From NCBI GenBank assembly GCA_028622995.1, contig JAJQJQ010000023.1:2542001-2606000 (forward strand): a stretch of 64,000 nucleotides of DNA, written 5' to 3'. The notes below the pieces were generated by a model. That model saw nothing but the letters and a program-made list of their open reading frames with translations, did no database searches and was not told where the DNA came from. Source of the stretch: Panagrolaimus kolymaensis. Taxonomy: Eukaryota > Nematoda > Chromadorea > Rhabditida > Panagrolaimidae. The translations under genes and the position numbers were made by a program. Of this stretch, positions 1-11,453 are shown piece by piece (position 1 is the stretch's first letter; each line of letters begins with the position of its first letter).

Positions 1-351
1 GGAAGAAAAAAAAGTTGCGTGCGCGAAGGAGAAAAAAGGAAGGAAGAAGCGTGTGTTGCCGAAGTCACTGCTGCTGCCTGCTTCTTCAAGCTTCAAACTT
101 TCAAGTGAAGATTCTTCATCCCGCGAGACCTTTACTTATCCATTCTCTCTATTTTGTGGGGCTATTTTCTTGTCTTTTTTCCATTCATTCAACTTTGACT
201 TTGAATCCTCCATCAAAAATAAAAAATGGGAGAAAATTGAAAGAAACTCTAGTGTGAAAACTAAATATTTTTTTCATGTTTCAAAAAATCATGTAAACAA
301 ACAATATTTGATTTTTGATTGGCTGCTTTCATAAAGTTATTTAAAATTATT
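1..351. other. Upstream flank of the first gene
   Basis: AT-rich sequence before the first start codon. It contains short overlapping open frames without homology or codon bias. It probably holds the promoter or 5' leader of the gene starting at 352. I see no TATA box or other site I can defend. Confidence 0.4.
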
Positions 352-1985
352 ATGTCATCAAAAAATAAAAATTTTGTTTGGTGGGAGAATGCATTGAATG
401 TGGTGACGAAGTTTGCTGCAAATGATCTTCATATCGACCCATTAACATTTTTAGTTATTACTGCTTTTATTAGTAGTTTAATTATTTCATCGGTTAGGTT
501 TTAAAAATTTTCTTTATTCAATAACAATTCTCAATTAGCCCTCATTTTGGTTTATTATATAAAAAACAAACGTCTATTAAATTTAAAATTTTGATTTCGT
601 TTCAGTGTTGCTGTTTTTATTGTATGTGTTACTGTATGTTACGCAAATATCGTAGAACGAATGGCAATGAAAACAGGGTAAACTTTTATAAATATTTTGG
701 TGGTTTTCTTGATTATAAAATTTTAGAGAGGGTTATTAGCATTAATGTTCGCAAATTTGGAAGAATTTGAAAGTCTTACACCATTGATAGTTTCACCAAC
801 TTCGACCACTTCATCATTAAAACCCCCGAATATTACTCCACCTTTGCCACCAGTTAAAAGTGCATTTAAACCAACTAAACAACAATTAATAAAAGCTGCT
901 CATGCTTTAACAAATGATTCCCCTCCACTTCCTAGACGGCCAAATTCAGGAAAAACTTTAATTGTACCTTTAACAGCTGCAAATAATCGGCAAAGTAACT
1001 TTTCATCTAAAATTAAGAATGAAAAATTATAATATTTTACAGTAAGAAATGTTCAAAATTTTGTTGGAACACCTGAATCAAGAATAACTTCAATTGAAGG
1101 TGGAACGACAAAAAGTTGTGCAACAATTCCAGAGGATGAAGAAGTGAGCATTGATGATGACGATGATGATGAAAGAACTGATATTGATTTAGTATCAATT
1201 GATAGGGTGAGAGGAGTTATGGTTTAGGAAAAGGAAAAGAAAAATAGCTTTAGACATATGTATCCACTAGGCATTCATGCACAGCAATAAAAGCTCCCAT
1301 TAAAACTACAGGAATTCATCAATTTAATTCTCAAGTGCCTATTCAAGAAAATGTGCCTTTCAAGGTTTGTCTCATTTTTTTCTAATTTAATTTTCGATCC
1401 AATAAAAATTCATTTTCTTCATTCATTATTTTTTAAGGAAAAGCCTCCTCTTTATGAACCACCAGCTCCACCATGGGAACCTTCAGCACCTATTCCTCAA
1501 CGACGCGCAAATATTCGATTGCCTTCAGAAAAATCTTCACGTAAATACATTCCCGGTCGTGATTCTCCTGGCTTATCCTCACCTGAAGCATCTTCATGTG
1601 GTCTGGAATCTCCAGCTGATACCACTGGTTCCATCAGTGATAGTTTTATAATTCCGTCAGAATCCGATGATTCTCGAACTCGAAATGGCGCTGTTTATTC
1701 GCTAGATACTTTTCAAGAAAAAGCTTCCAATGATGCTTGCTCAATTGAAACAGATGCACAGTCAAATAAAAAATTTCATTTACATCGAATTGAAGAAGAA
1801 TCGGAACATTATGAAGATCCAAATGGAAGTCGAATTGCTGGAAGATCTACGGTATCCACACAATCACAGGGTTTTTATTGTGGAAGAATACCGAGATCTA
1901 TTTCACAACAGGTAATAAATAAATTAAGAAAAAATAAAAATAAAATAATTTATTATGTTTTTAGCTTGAATTAATGAAAAAATAA
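352..1985 (+). CDS. Single-pass membrane protein with proline-rich cytoplasmic tail, unknown function
   Basis: Seven exons join in frame: 352-492, 606-677, 727-994, 1043-1206, 1254-1364, 1438-1911 and 1965-1985, giving about 416 residues. A hydrophobic segment at about residues 30-55 runs straight into CCCFYCMCYC and then a basic stretch (RKYRR). That is the usual look of a transmembrane helix with juxtamembrane palmitoylated cysteines and a cytoplasmic C-terminus. The rest is low complexity: proline-rich pieces (PPLPPV, PPLPRRP, PPLYEPPAPPWEP), an acidic run DDDDDDE and a serine-rich tail. PPxY-like and PxxP motifs suggest binding of WW or SH3 domains; this is inference. I do not recognise the family. 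The start at 352 is the first ATG of the open frame. AATAAA overlaps the stop region. Splice sites fit well, so the gene is real even though its role is unknown. Confidence 0.7.
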
Positions 1986-2223
1986 ATAAAGGATTTAAAA
2001 TATTTTTCTTGTTTCAATATATTCATGTTTTTTAAAAATTAAAGAATATTTGGTAGTTACCTCGAATTTTGTGAAATGAATGAGGTGCTTTAGTTTATGT
2101 ACAAATCATCCAAAAGGCTTCCTTTAATTTTCAAAAAGATTATGCAACTTTTTTACATGAAATTTATTATAAGGACAAAGCTAAATAGAAAAATAATTTA
2201 CAAAGAAAATAAATGAAAAATTG

Positions 2224-4742
2224 TTATATGCGTTTAGTGGAGCCACGACGAGCTAACATTCTTATACCATTGGTTATTAATCTCGTGGGTGTAGCTCTAC
2301 GTTTGGGTCTTTCTTTGTCAGCTGGTGCTTCTGGAAACCTTAAGACATAAAGGGTTGGGTAAGTTTTTCGAAAACTTTCAAGTTTTTTTCGTTTTTGACT
2401 TTCACTGAGGTTTTCATTTGAAATAATGCTTTCTAAAAGCGAGAGAAGTTCATTATTTGTTTGGGAATTAAGAGTATATTCATTGACATCGATTTGCTGA
2501 CAGTATGTTGTTAATTTAGGTGTTGGTGCACCCTATAATAATTATATCGTTCATTTGCTGAATTGTTTTATAAATAAAAGCTTACATGAAGACGAGCATT
2601 ATAAAAAGCCTCAGCATTTTTAATAATATGGGTTGAAGGGCAAAAAAGAATTGTTTGTTTTTCTATCATAACTCGGATCATTGCAATCCCATCTCTAGCA
2701 CTAATATAACCAGCGGTAAAATCAAAGATATGGCGGCCAAGCTGCTCAATAAGCTAAAAAATATAATAAAATTAATAAGGTTGAGAGGAAATTAAACAGC
2801 TTACATAATCAAAAGTTGTCTTTGTTTCATGTAATTTTAGATAAGAATTTGCACCTATTCTCTTAATAAAGCGACAAATAAGATGTAATGTCCGACGAAC
2901 GGCAGGTGGAAAGATGAGAAGAACAGCTTGTAATGCGGCTCGAAAATCTGGGACTGAAAGAAGAAGGGTAAAAAAAATAATAAAAGAAAACACGGACTAG
3001 AAGTAATTTCTCCAATAATAGAGGGAGTAGCTGAAATTTTGAATTCGGAAGCAGCGGCAGAGGCAAGATGTTGATGAAATTGGGCTCGACTATTTCTTGG
3101 AACATTAGGAGTTTCAAATTCATCAATGTATTTTATCTCAGGTTGAGATATCGAAGACGCATAAGTTGAGGTTGAGATTGTTGAACAAGTTGACCCAAAG
3201 AATGGGGTTGAATCTGAAGAGAAAAAGCAATTTAACAAAGTTTTCATTATAGAAATTTTCTTACTTTTTCTAACAATATGGTTATCATGAAGTTCATCAA
3301 CAATTCTTTGAGCAAAATGATGCCATAAAAGTGCTAATTTTTTTCCTTCAAAAGAACGAATGATAGGAGAAATGGAAGCGATTTTCTCATTGACAAGGTT
3401 AAAAACCATATTTCCTGTTTGATTTTGAGCATTTTCAGAATCGGCACTCCAAGTCATTAGAGTTTTCAATCCCTTTTTAATCTCCATTTGAAGATCGCCT
3501 ATAAGATACTGAGAATGTAAAAATGAAAGAAAAATAGTTGGAAAAACCTGATTCAACAATAACAACGCCGCTATTTCCAACCCTTGTGCAATTCCATTTG
3601 ATGTTTTTGCCTTTGATATCTTGTGAAAGAACTTCGACAATATTTTCACCAATGACAACATTAGTCAAACTAAAAAAACAATAAATTAAAAATTTTTTAA
3701 AGAAATAACTAACAATTGCTTCCAAGCCCGTTCATAGTCATTATCTTCAGCAAATGAGTTGCAAGGAGGTTGATTCATTCGAGGAGTTCCTTGAATACTT
3801 TCATATATGGTGGATGGAGTAGGTTTATTCAAGAAAGAAGCATGTTTATCATGGACTGACTGATGGGCTTCCGGCTTACAATTAATATGTGATGAATTGG
3901 ATTCAATCATATTTGAAGACTGAACAAGCTGAAAAAATGTTGATCGTCAACACTTCAACAATAACTAAGTGAAACTAACTGAATTAAGATTAGAATGAGA
4001 TGAAGAGCGTCGAGCTGATTTTGAATATGACAATTTTTGAGATGATCTTCCTGGCTGGCTGCGAAAGTGATAATAAGTTATAAAATGTGGAAAATGGTGC
4101 AAAAACTAACGTTATTGGTTTTATAGTTGACAAAGAGTTTGATCGCTTCATAGGTTTAGTGGCTTCAATCTCTTTAACGATATTTTCCGTTAAAAATCTA
4201 AATAAATAAGATTTTGAAAGCTTTGTTTATGAGCAAAATTACATACCGATATATGCAAGACTTTGAATTGAAAGTTTTTAATTGTGGATTTCTAACATCT
4301 TCAACAAGGTTCTTTTGCATAAGAAGCTGCATAAATTTCTCTGCGTTTGACCTAAAATTACAAATTTTTATTTTATGTATATATGTCATTGACATACATA
4401 TCACAAGGTTTATTGGGAACAACTTTGGGAAAGAGTACAAGAAGAAAATCAACAGCTTCTTTACCCGTAAAGCTATCAGTATAATTCCAAAATTGCCGAC
4501 GATGATTTTTTTGTGGCATTTGTTTGTAAAATTTACTGAGTAGCATATTCCACTAAAACAATTACAGTATAATTAAGTTTTTATAAAAAAAGATAAACAC
4601 AAACCCTTCGAGTTGCTTGAAATTGTTCACTTCGAAGTGAAGGATCGATAATCGTTGTATCATGCCCGCTGATTCTTGATTCTTCTAATTCAATGATATT
4701 TCCAACAGTAAAATCTTGTTTATAAGTTAATGGTTCTCTCAT
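2224..4742 (-). CDS. let-99: DEP-domain protein of the DEPDC1/LET-99 type
   Basis: Twelve exons can be joined (4605-4742, 4398-4552, 4247-4351, 4111-4197, 3980-4058, 3714-3928, 3548-3669, 3265-3498, 2998-3213, 2805-2953, 2586-2753, 2224-2532), about 658 residues. Residues 47-120 form a DEP domain: the Trp-x-x-Met start, FYKQMPQKNHRRQF, the hallmark FTGKEAVDFL, and a closing LVEDVRN region. The C-terminal half carries a RhoGAP-like helical region including LLIFPPAVRRTL. This architecture is that of vertebrate DEPDC1 and C. elegans LET-99, a cortical regulator of spindle positioning and G-protein force generation. Donor choice at 2997 (GTCCGT) and the acceptor at 3499 are the weakest joins. An acceptor (TTTTTTCTAG) lies about 18 nt before the ATG. 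TTTATT at 2164-2169 is a polyadenylation signal for this strand. The symbol follows domain order, not a search. Confidence 0.8.
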
Positions 4743-5310
4743 TTTTGTCGTTAAAATCTAGAAAAAATATTTTTAAAGTTTACTAAGTCAGGAAAGAAGA
4801 AAAAAATTTAAAGCTAAAAAATATTCGAACCAAAAGATTGGCGCATTTTTTGTTCTCAAATAGAAATTAAGAGAGGAACAAAAATTTTATCTTTACTTCG
4901 ACCTTTCTTTCTAACAAAAGTGAGTAAGTGAAGTGAGCGGGATTCATCCTTTAGGTTTTATTATCAAAATAAGTGAATGAAATCCCACAATATGAAGGTT
5001 TACTCATCTGATTTCTCTTTCGCGAGAAAAGGCATAAACAAAAATACAGTAAATAAAAATATTTTAAATCGATTTTTTAAATAATACTTTCATAACAAAA
5101 TTCCTTTAATTTACATATTAGAAAATATTTTTTTAGGACCTTACTTTAATTAATCATAAAAAAATTATATTTTATGTTTTGCATTATGTATTCAGGTGAA
5201 ATTTAAAAAAATCTTTATTTTTTGTTTATAATAATGCAATAAAAAAATCAATTCAATGTAAAAAAAATATGAAAATCTGAATTTTGAGTTATTATTGATC
5301 ATCAAAAGTA
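4743..5310. other. Intergenic, nothing recognised
   Basis: AT-rich spacer between two minus-strand genes. It holds the probable trans-splice acceptor of the DEP gene just above 4755 and long T/A runs. No open frame with coding character was found. Confidence 0.5.
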
Positions 5311-6501
5311 TTAAAATTGTTTATAAATTTTCTTTTTAAATTTAATAGTTTGAAAGGCTTTTTTGAATTTATTGTAAAGTCGAATATTATTTTCATGAAT
5401 GATAACTTCATTCGCCCATTTGTGAAAGGCTTTGTCGCTTATTCTTTTTTGATGCCTGTTGTTTGATGAATGAATAAAGCAATAATCTTTGTCGAAATAT
5501 CCTCGATAAAATTTTAAACAAAAATATTCTTGTACAATTTTGAAATCAAAAAGTACATTCAATGACTCAACAATAAATTTAGTAAATAAGTCGCTTTCGG
5601 GAATGAAACCTTTTTCTTTCAAATTCCAAAATCTGTAAATCAACAAAACTTTGATTGGATTAATTCGAAATTTTTTATTACCGAAGAACTTTTATAAATC
5701 CATCCTTCTTCGTCCAATTCTTCCATTGATGGAATGGAACGGGAATTCCAAATCTTCTATGACATTGATCATCTAAAGCTCCACCTGTCATATCAAAAAG
5801 AATGTTTCGTAATGGATCATACACAACATAATTTATTGAAAATTCCCAAAAAATTGGTGAAACTTCAAAAGTTTCAGCAAATGAGCTAACATCAATCGAA
5901 ACAATTTCATTTTTTCTATAATCCCACAAGATTATGTTATTAGTTTTTTCACCGAAAAGAGTATGAGTTACCTTTCAACGTTTGTCTTTTGTGATCCAAT
6001 CCTTATAATTCGACTATTTGGTTTAGGTGAAAAGCATTTATTTTTTCCATATTTTCTCTGACATATTCTCTTAATCTTTTTTAGATCACACATTGCTGAA
6101 CCATCAATATCGGCTCCAATTTTACCAAGAACCATATCTCGAATATTTCCACCAAAAAAATAAATTGGACATCCATCTTCGTGGAACATTTTCACAACAC
6201 TTTTAAGAGTATCATTTAATCCAGTCACTTGAAAAGTAGCCAAAATTTCCCACTTTTGTGCCATTTTTTTCGATTTAAACGCTTTAATCTTTCTTGAATT
6301 CCAAGAATTTTCAATATTTCCACCATGAATAAATTTAAATGGTGGTAAAAATTTTGAAAGTGACACTCGTTTTGCATCATTGCATACATTTTCGAATAAA
6401 TTTATTGTTGCGGATGCTGTTGTTGCTGTTGCTGTGGATGTATTAGTAGTTTTAATTGCGATAAAAATAAGAAGAATGACAATTATTGAGAAGCCACTCA
6501 A
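5311..6501 (-). CDS. Putatively secreted CCA/poly(A)-polymerase-head nucleotidyltransferase-like protein (5' end unresolved)
   Basis: Three exons (5972-6501, 5682-5915, 5311-5632) give about 361 residues. The N-terminus is a hydrophobic stretch (about residues 3-17) followed by Thr/Ala-rich sequence, like a signal peptide. FFGGNIRDMVLGKIGADID (about 115-133) matches the nucleotidyltransferase signature of class II CCA-adding and bacterial poly(A) polymerases: GG, RD, LGK and two catalytic Asp in DID. Further on, EFSINYVVYDPLRNILFDM followed by TGG resembles the family's RRDFTINA...D..GG block, and FIKVLRFWNLKEKGF resembles the LRxxRFxxxxGF helix. Both correspond in order and spacing. Several cysteines fit an extracytoplasmic protein. 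The frame opens on TTG with no in-frame ATG before a stop upstream, so the true start is on an unseen upstream exon or is non-AUG. The fold call is good; secretion and activity are inferred. Confidence 0.65.
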
Positions 6502-7907
6502 ATAGCAAATATTGGTGGTGGTTGAGAGGGATCGAAAAAAAAGAACTTTTTATTGAATGAAAAAAAAATTGTAAAAGAAAAGTATTGATTAACATCGAAC
6601 AAAGAAAAAAAGGGTCAAAAAAGGCTATTTAAAAATGTCAAAGTTGTTGCTTTTTTAATTTTTTAATTTACTATTAACAGAGTTATTTTGCTAAGACCAA
6701 ACATAAATAAAATAGGCGTTACTTTTATGTATCTCTAGATTTTTATCCGTGTGTAAATTTTGTCTTCCTCTCTTGCTATGGATTTTTCTTATTTTTAAAG
6801 ATAGCTGCACTGCTTGCGAGTTTCATCGACTATGATTCATACAGAGCAGAATTGAATTTTATGAGACAACGTAGGGTTTAAACTACGAAGTTGTTAAATA
6901 ATATTACAATTTCTGAGCTAAAACTATGCTAATTGTGTTGACTTACAAGCAAATTTAGACATGTCCATAGTAGGAATCGTTTGATGTGAACCCGAATCGA
7001 AGCATTTCGAAGTTTATAAAAACTCAAGTTATTTCTTCTGCTCGATCATCTCTTGAGACAAAAAAATCAACGGAAACTATTAAAGCCTTTTTTGCTTTTA
7101 GTTAATCAAAAGTAAATTTTACGCATAAATAGCTATCTTACGGTAACTATTTTTTTAATTTGATGTTAATTTTTGATGCATTTGCTTCTAATTGTAAACC
7201 CTTTTTCTTCATTTACAATTAATATCAAATTATGGTAGTTTTATAATAATTTTGTCTTTTTTATTTATTCAAATATGAGATTTATTCGTGATAATATTCC
7301 ACTCCTTCATTTCTTTACTTTTCATTCTGCTTGAAATGAACCTTCTTAGGGCTTCAATAATGAAAGGCGGAGCTTCATAGCCAACCAGGCATTGCCCTGG
7401 CTCTTCATCATATTTAACTTGAGTTTTTGCAACAATCAAGACGACGACGACGATATACCCGCCTTTTATAGAAGTAATGCCTTGCTCCCTTTACATATTT
7501 TTTTTCTGTTTCTTTCTTGCATGAGCTATTTTTTTCTTTCCATCTTTCTTTCACTTTTTTATATTTTAACTTTACGGAAGGACGCTTGGTTGTGGTTGTG
7601 AGCGTTGGCGCGCTTTAGATTTTTTTTAAACATATATGTTTGTTCTTCTTTTTGGCTTTCCTCCTCCTTCTTCATCACTAGTTTTTTTGTTGCTTGTTAG
7701 AATGAAGTCCGTCAGTCAAAGAACAGAAAAAAAGTGTGTGCAGTGACGACGTATTTTTTTCTTCATACTAAGCATAACGAAAAAAATGAATACATTGTAG
7801 CTGTAATAATTTACTTCGCCGTGATCGTCATTGTCGAAGGATGACGATTTGCCGAATTTTGTCTTGCCCTTTTCTGATTTCTTTTTTCCTTTTTAGGCTC
7901 TTCACTC
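6502..7907. other. Intergenic region between divergent genes
   Basis: About 1.4 kb between the nucleotidyltransferase-like gene (-) and the Zeste-like gene (+), so it must hold both promoters. It may also contain the missing first exon of the minus-strand gene. A small GACGACGACGACGA tract lies near 7440. A splice acceptor (TTCCTTTTTAG) ends at about 7896, 11 nt before the next ATG. Confidence 0.45.
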
Positions 7908-9736
7908 ATGAAAATCATGAATCGAAGGAGTCAAACAACAGCTAATCGAGCCTCTTCATCTGGTACAACTGCAACAGCCCCTGTTGTTGTTGCTACTACT
8001 ACTACGCCATCATCTTCTGGTGTAATCAATTTTGATGACGAAGAAAATGTAATCATGAGCTTTTTAATTGCATTACATGAAGGTATATTAGCAAATACTG
8101 CTGCAACTGGGCCAGCTATGGATGCTAAAAATAAAGTTTGGGAATTGATCCGTGAACGATTATGTAACAAAATTGGTGGTATTGAACGCACTGACGAACA
8201 GGTAAGCATTGTTATTCATTTATTCACTTTGGTGAGTCCTCAGTAGGTTGAGAATAAGAACGAAAAAAATGAAATTAAAGTTTGGGTTGTTTACTTCGTA
8301 AAAAATAACAATGATTGTGGTTGAACTTTGTGGTGGAACTTAAAGATAAGACAGATTTTTTGTAATAATGCAGCAGTGATATTGAGTAAATACATCAAAC
8401 AAACGTTGTATGGGTCATGTAAAATAGTTTGTTGATAGACTGGTTTTGTGGTAGTTAAGCCCGAGAAAAATATGATTATGATTTAACTTATGCTTGGACG
8501 ACTCTCATGATTATTGCTGCCATCAACTTCTAGCATGATAGCTTCTAACTCTTTTAAAGTAACACACAATAGGATCTTAAATGCCTGAGCTATTTCTTAT
8601 ATCACCTTTAAATAATCAAAGCGTTATTGTGACAGTGTTGCAACCTTGCTTGATATTTGAATCCTTTGTTAAACATAAGCTTTTTCCATGACCCTTTTTC
8701 GAAAACAAAATTGTAATAACAACAAAAAACAAGTTCTTTCTTTTCATTCGCTGTCCACCTGATCAATTCACGTGCTTCTCTCTCTCTCTTTCCTCAATTA
8801 TTCCTTTATTTTTTTTAGGTTCGTGCTCGATGGCGTTCCATGCGGTCAGCCTATTCTTTCAAATCAGAAAAGATTCGTCACATCGCTGAATTATTTTATC
8901 GAAAAATTAGAGGGACTCAACATCGAGTTCGCCTCTCTGATATTACTGTCGATAAAGTTAAATTTCCTCAATGGATGACCAATTTGATTAAAAATGATGA
9001 ATCACTGAAAGCTAAATCCCAAGAAAAAGAACCATCCACTTCGACGACAGCTTCAAAGCCGCGATCTAAACGAAGCTCACCTGAAGATAAAGATGAAGCC
9101 CCGCAATCAAAGAAAAGATTTTCAACTCGAAGTGGAGGGAGACATTCAACCATTCCAACTTTGGTATCGCAATTTCCTCCAAGCGAGTTGTCAGCATTAA
9201 GGAACAGGGTTGTTAAGGTAAGGGTTAGTGTTTTCTATTATTATTAGGTTATTGCAACGAACTTAAAGCTTCTAAAATTTTTTAATTAATGTATTTAATT
9301 TTTTTTCGTTACAATAACTTAAAAATTTAATATTTATTTTTATTTATGATTCTTATTTACTTTTATTCAGCAAGAACAAAGTTCAACTCCCGATGAAACA
9401 ACATCCCCTAATTCAGCAGTTGGTGAAGAATTTAATTCTGTTACAGAATCCGGGACAAATTCACGCCCATCTTCTGCCTTTTGGGAAGAAACCGAGTACG
9501 AGTCACGCCGTCGTCGAGAAGAAGAATACCATCAAGCCAAACTCGCCCTACTTCGATCACAGAAACAAGAAGCTGATGCTAAAACTCAATTAACCAAACT
9601 TCAAATTGAAGCATTCTTGCGGGAATCCGCTTCAACTTCAGCAATTTTAAATTCTGTTGGTGAAAATGTTTCTACAGCTGTAGACACTGTTAGCGAATCA
9701 ACAATCCCGGATATTCCTCCTTCAAATTCAAGCTGA
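7908..9736 (+). CDS. Zeste/Myb-SANT-like DNA-binding protein
   Basis: Three exons (7908-8201, 8819-9217, 9371-9736), about 352 residues. Residues about 40-120 look like a three-helix Myb/SANT-like domain of the 'regulatory protein zeste' type. FLIALHEGILA begins the first helix, VWELIRERLCNKIGGIERT the second, and EQVRARWRSMRSAYSFK the third, with the Trp/Arg pattern of a recognition helix. A basic serine-rich segment with SKPRSKR and SKKRF follows (possible nuclear signals). The C-terminal part has a charged helix, YESRRRREEEYHQAKLALLR, likely a coiled coil for dimerisation. A nuclear DNA-binding or transcription role is inferred from this layout. A second ATG in frame lies three codons downstream (7917). 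AATAAA occurs at about 9786. The acceptor 11 nt upstream suggests trans-splicing. Confidence 0.65.
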
Positions 9737-11453
9737 CGAAGAAAGCGGTTAAAATGTGTTGCTTCAATGATAAATCACATAGGAAATAAAATCAAAATTA
9801 TTGGTTTATTTCCTGATGAACTATTTTTTATAAATAATCTTTCGCCTTTTGTTTTGAAAAGGATACATTCATACTTTATGCTTAATTCGGGTAATATTTT
9901 TTTCCTGCTAATTTTCTTATTGTAATTATTTAGATCTCTTTTGTACGTTGTGTTTAATTTATTTGTAATAAAATTTTGTTTGTCAAAAATGCGCACTTGG
10001 TATGAAATAAACAAAGCTTGTCAAAAGAGCATTTTAGTCCAAAAAATCTTTGGAACACAAAAATTACTTGGTTTTTAATGTTTGGGAAGTGAAAGAGCAA
10101 TTTGATCATCATTTGATTTGGCCTTAGATAAAGCGCTTTTATGAATAAATAAGAAGATCGAAACTAATGACTTTTCTTTTAAAGAAAGCCGTGGCATATC
10201 GCTAACATTTGGGTAAAAAAATAGTCAGAGAACTTACAATTTTTTTATGGTCAAGCTTCGTTGGCAATACCATATACTACCAAAACAAACCATTTTGTAA
10301 TAATTTTTGTTCGACAATGGATTAACAAATATTTTACCAATACAAAAATAAGCAAATTTAATGGAATAAAGAAGTGTTTACTTCGTTCTTTTGATTTCAA
10401 AAAAATATATGAACAAATTTTAAAGGAATATTATTAACATTTTTCTTTTATGAATGTTAGAAGCAACAGAAGCATATTTTTTATATCTTGTTTTTAAACA
10501 ATGATGTCCTTTATGGACTCAAGCTTCATGCCAAAATTCACACATAAAAGTTTTAGAAAGCAATTAAATGCGAGTGATTTTTTGTATTATTTTTTAGTTT
10601 TTTTTTTTAAATTACAAATTCGTGAGGAAGTTTCATAATTATTGCAAAGTATTTTGCGCCCAATATTTATTCCCTTAGTGCATTAATCTTCGCTTAAACA
10701 ATTCTATTGGTGCCATTCATTGCCACCTTTAAAGTGACTTTTCTTTTTTTAATAAATTGCGATAAAAATTTCGATACAATCAAATGAAGAGCCTTTTTTG
10801 CTTACTCACTCATTCAGATAAACGATTGTCCCTCCAATGACTTGAACAACTTATTTTTTTCTCTCTCTCCTCTTTTTATCGACCTCCGACCATAAAACCA
10901 ACCAATCGACGACGACAACAAAAAAAAACTCTTCAAAAAATGCAATATGTGCGCATTTTCCTTTTCTTCGATGATGATGATGAAAAAAGCAAACCCCAAA
11001 AAGCTGGCTGGTCTTGCCGCTGCCTTTTTTTTATTGTTCCCCTTTTCAAGCTATAGATAAAACTTCACAATAAAATCACAAAAAAATAAGTGGATTTTTA
11101 TGATAAAAATTTTAAAAATTGATTGAACTACCATTTTGAAGTTTTTTTGACTAAAAACAATCAATTAAAGTATTTTTTAAAGTCGATAATTGAGAAAGGT
11201 TTTATTTTTTGTCTTATTTTTCTTTACAACAACAATGTTTGTGTTATTTCAACCTTTCTTCTTGTCTGATGACTCATATTCTCTTTCATCCCTTTTCTCC
11301 ATCGCTTTTTTTGTGAATCATTTGATGATGGCAGCAAGAAAAAAAACCTAACGTGATCGCTTGCTACTACTTAAACTTATTTCACTTTTCTTTAACTTTC
11401 AATTACCAATCTTTATATATTTTTTAGTTTTTATCATTCTCAAATAAATAAAT
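9737..11453. other. Intergenic upstream of the cortactin gene
   Basis: About 1.7 kb of AT-rich sequence with the 3' UTR of the preceding gene at its left end. It contains CAT/GAT-rich and GACGAC patches (near 10900) that recur between genes in this window. A splice acceptor (TATTTTTTAG) ends at about 11427, 26 nt before the cortactin ATG. Nothing else is recognised. Confidence 0.5.
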
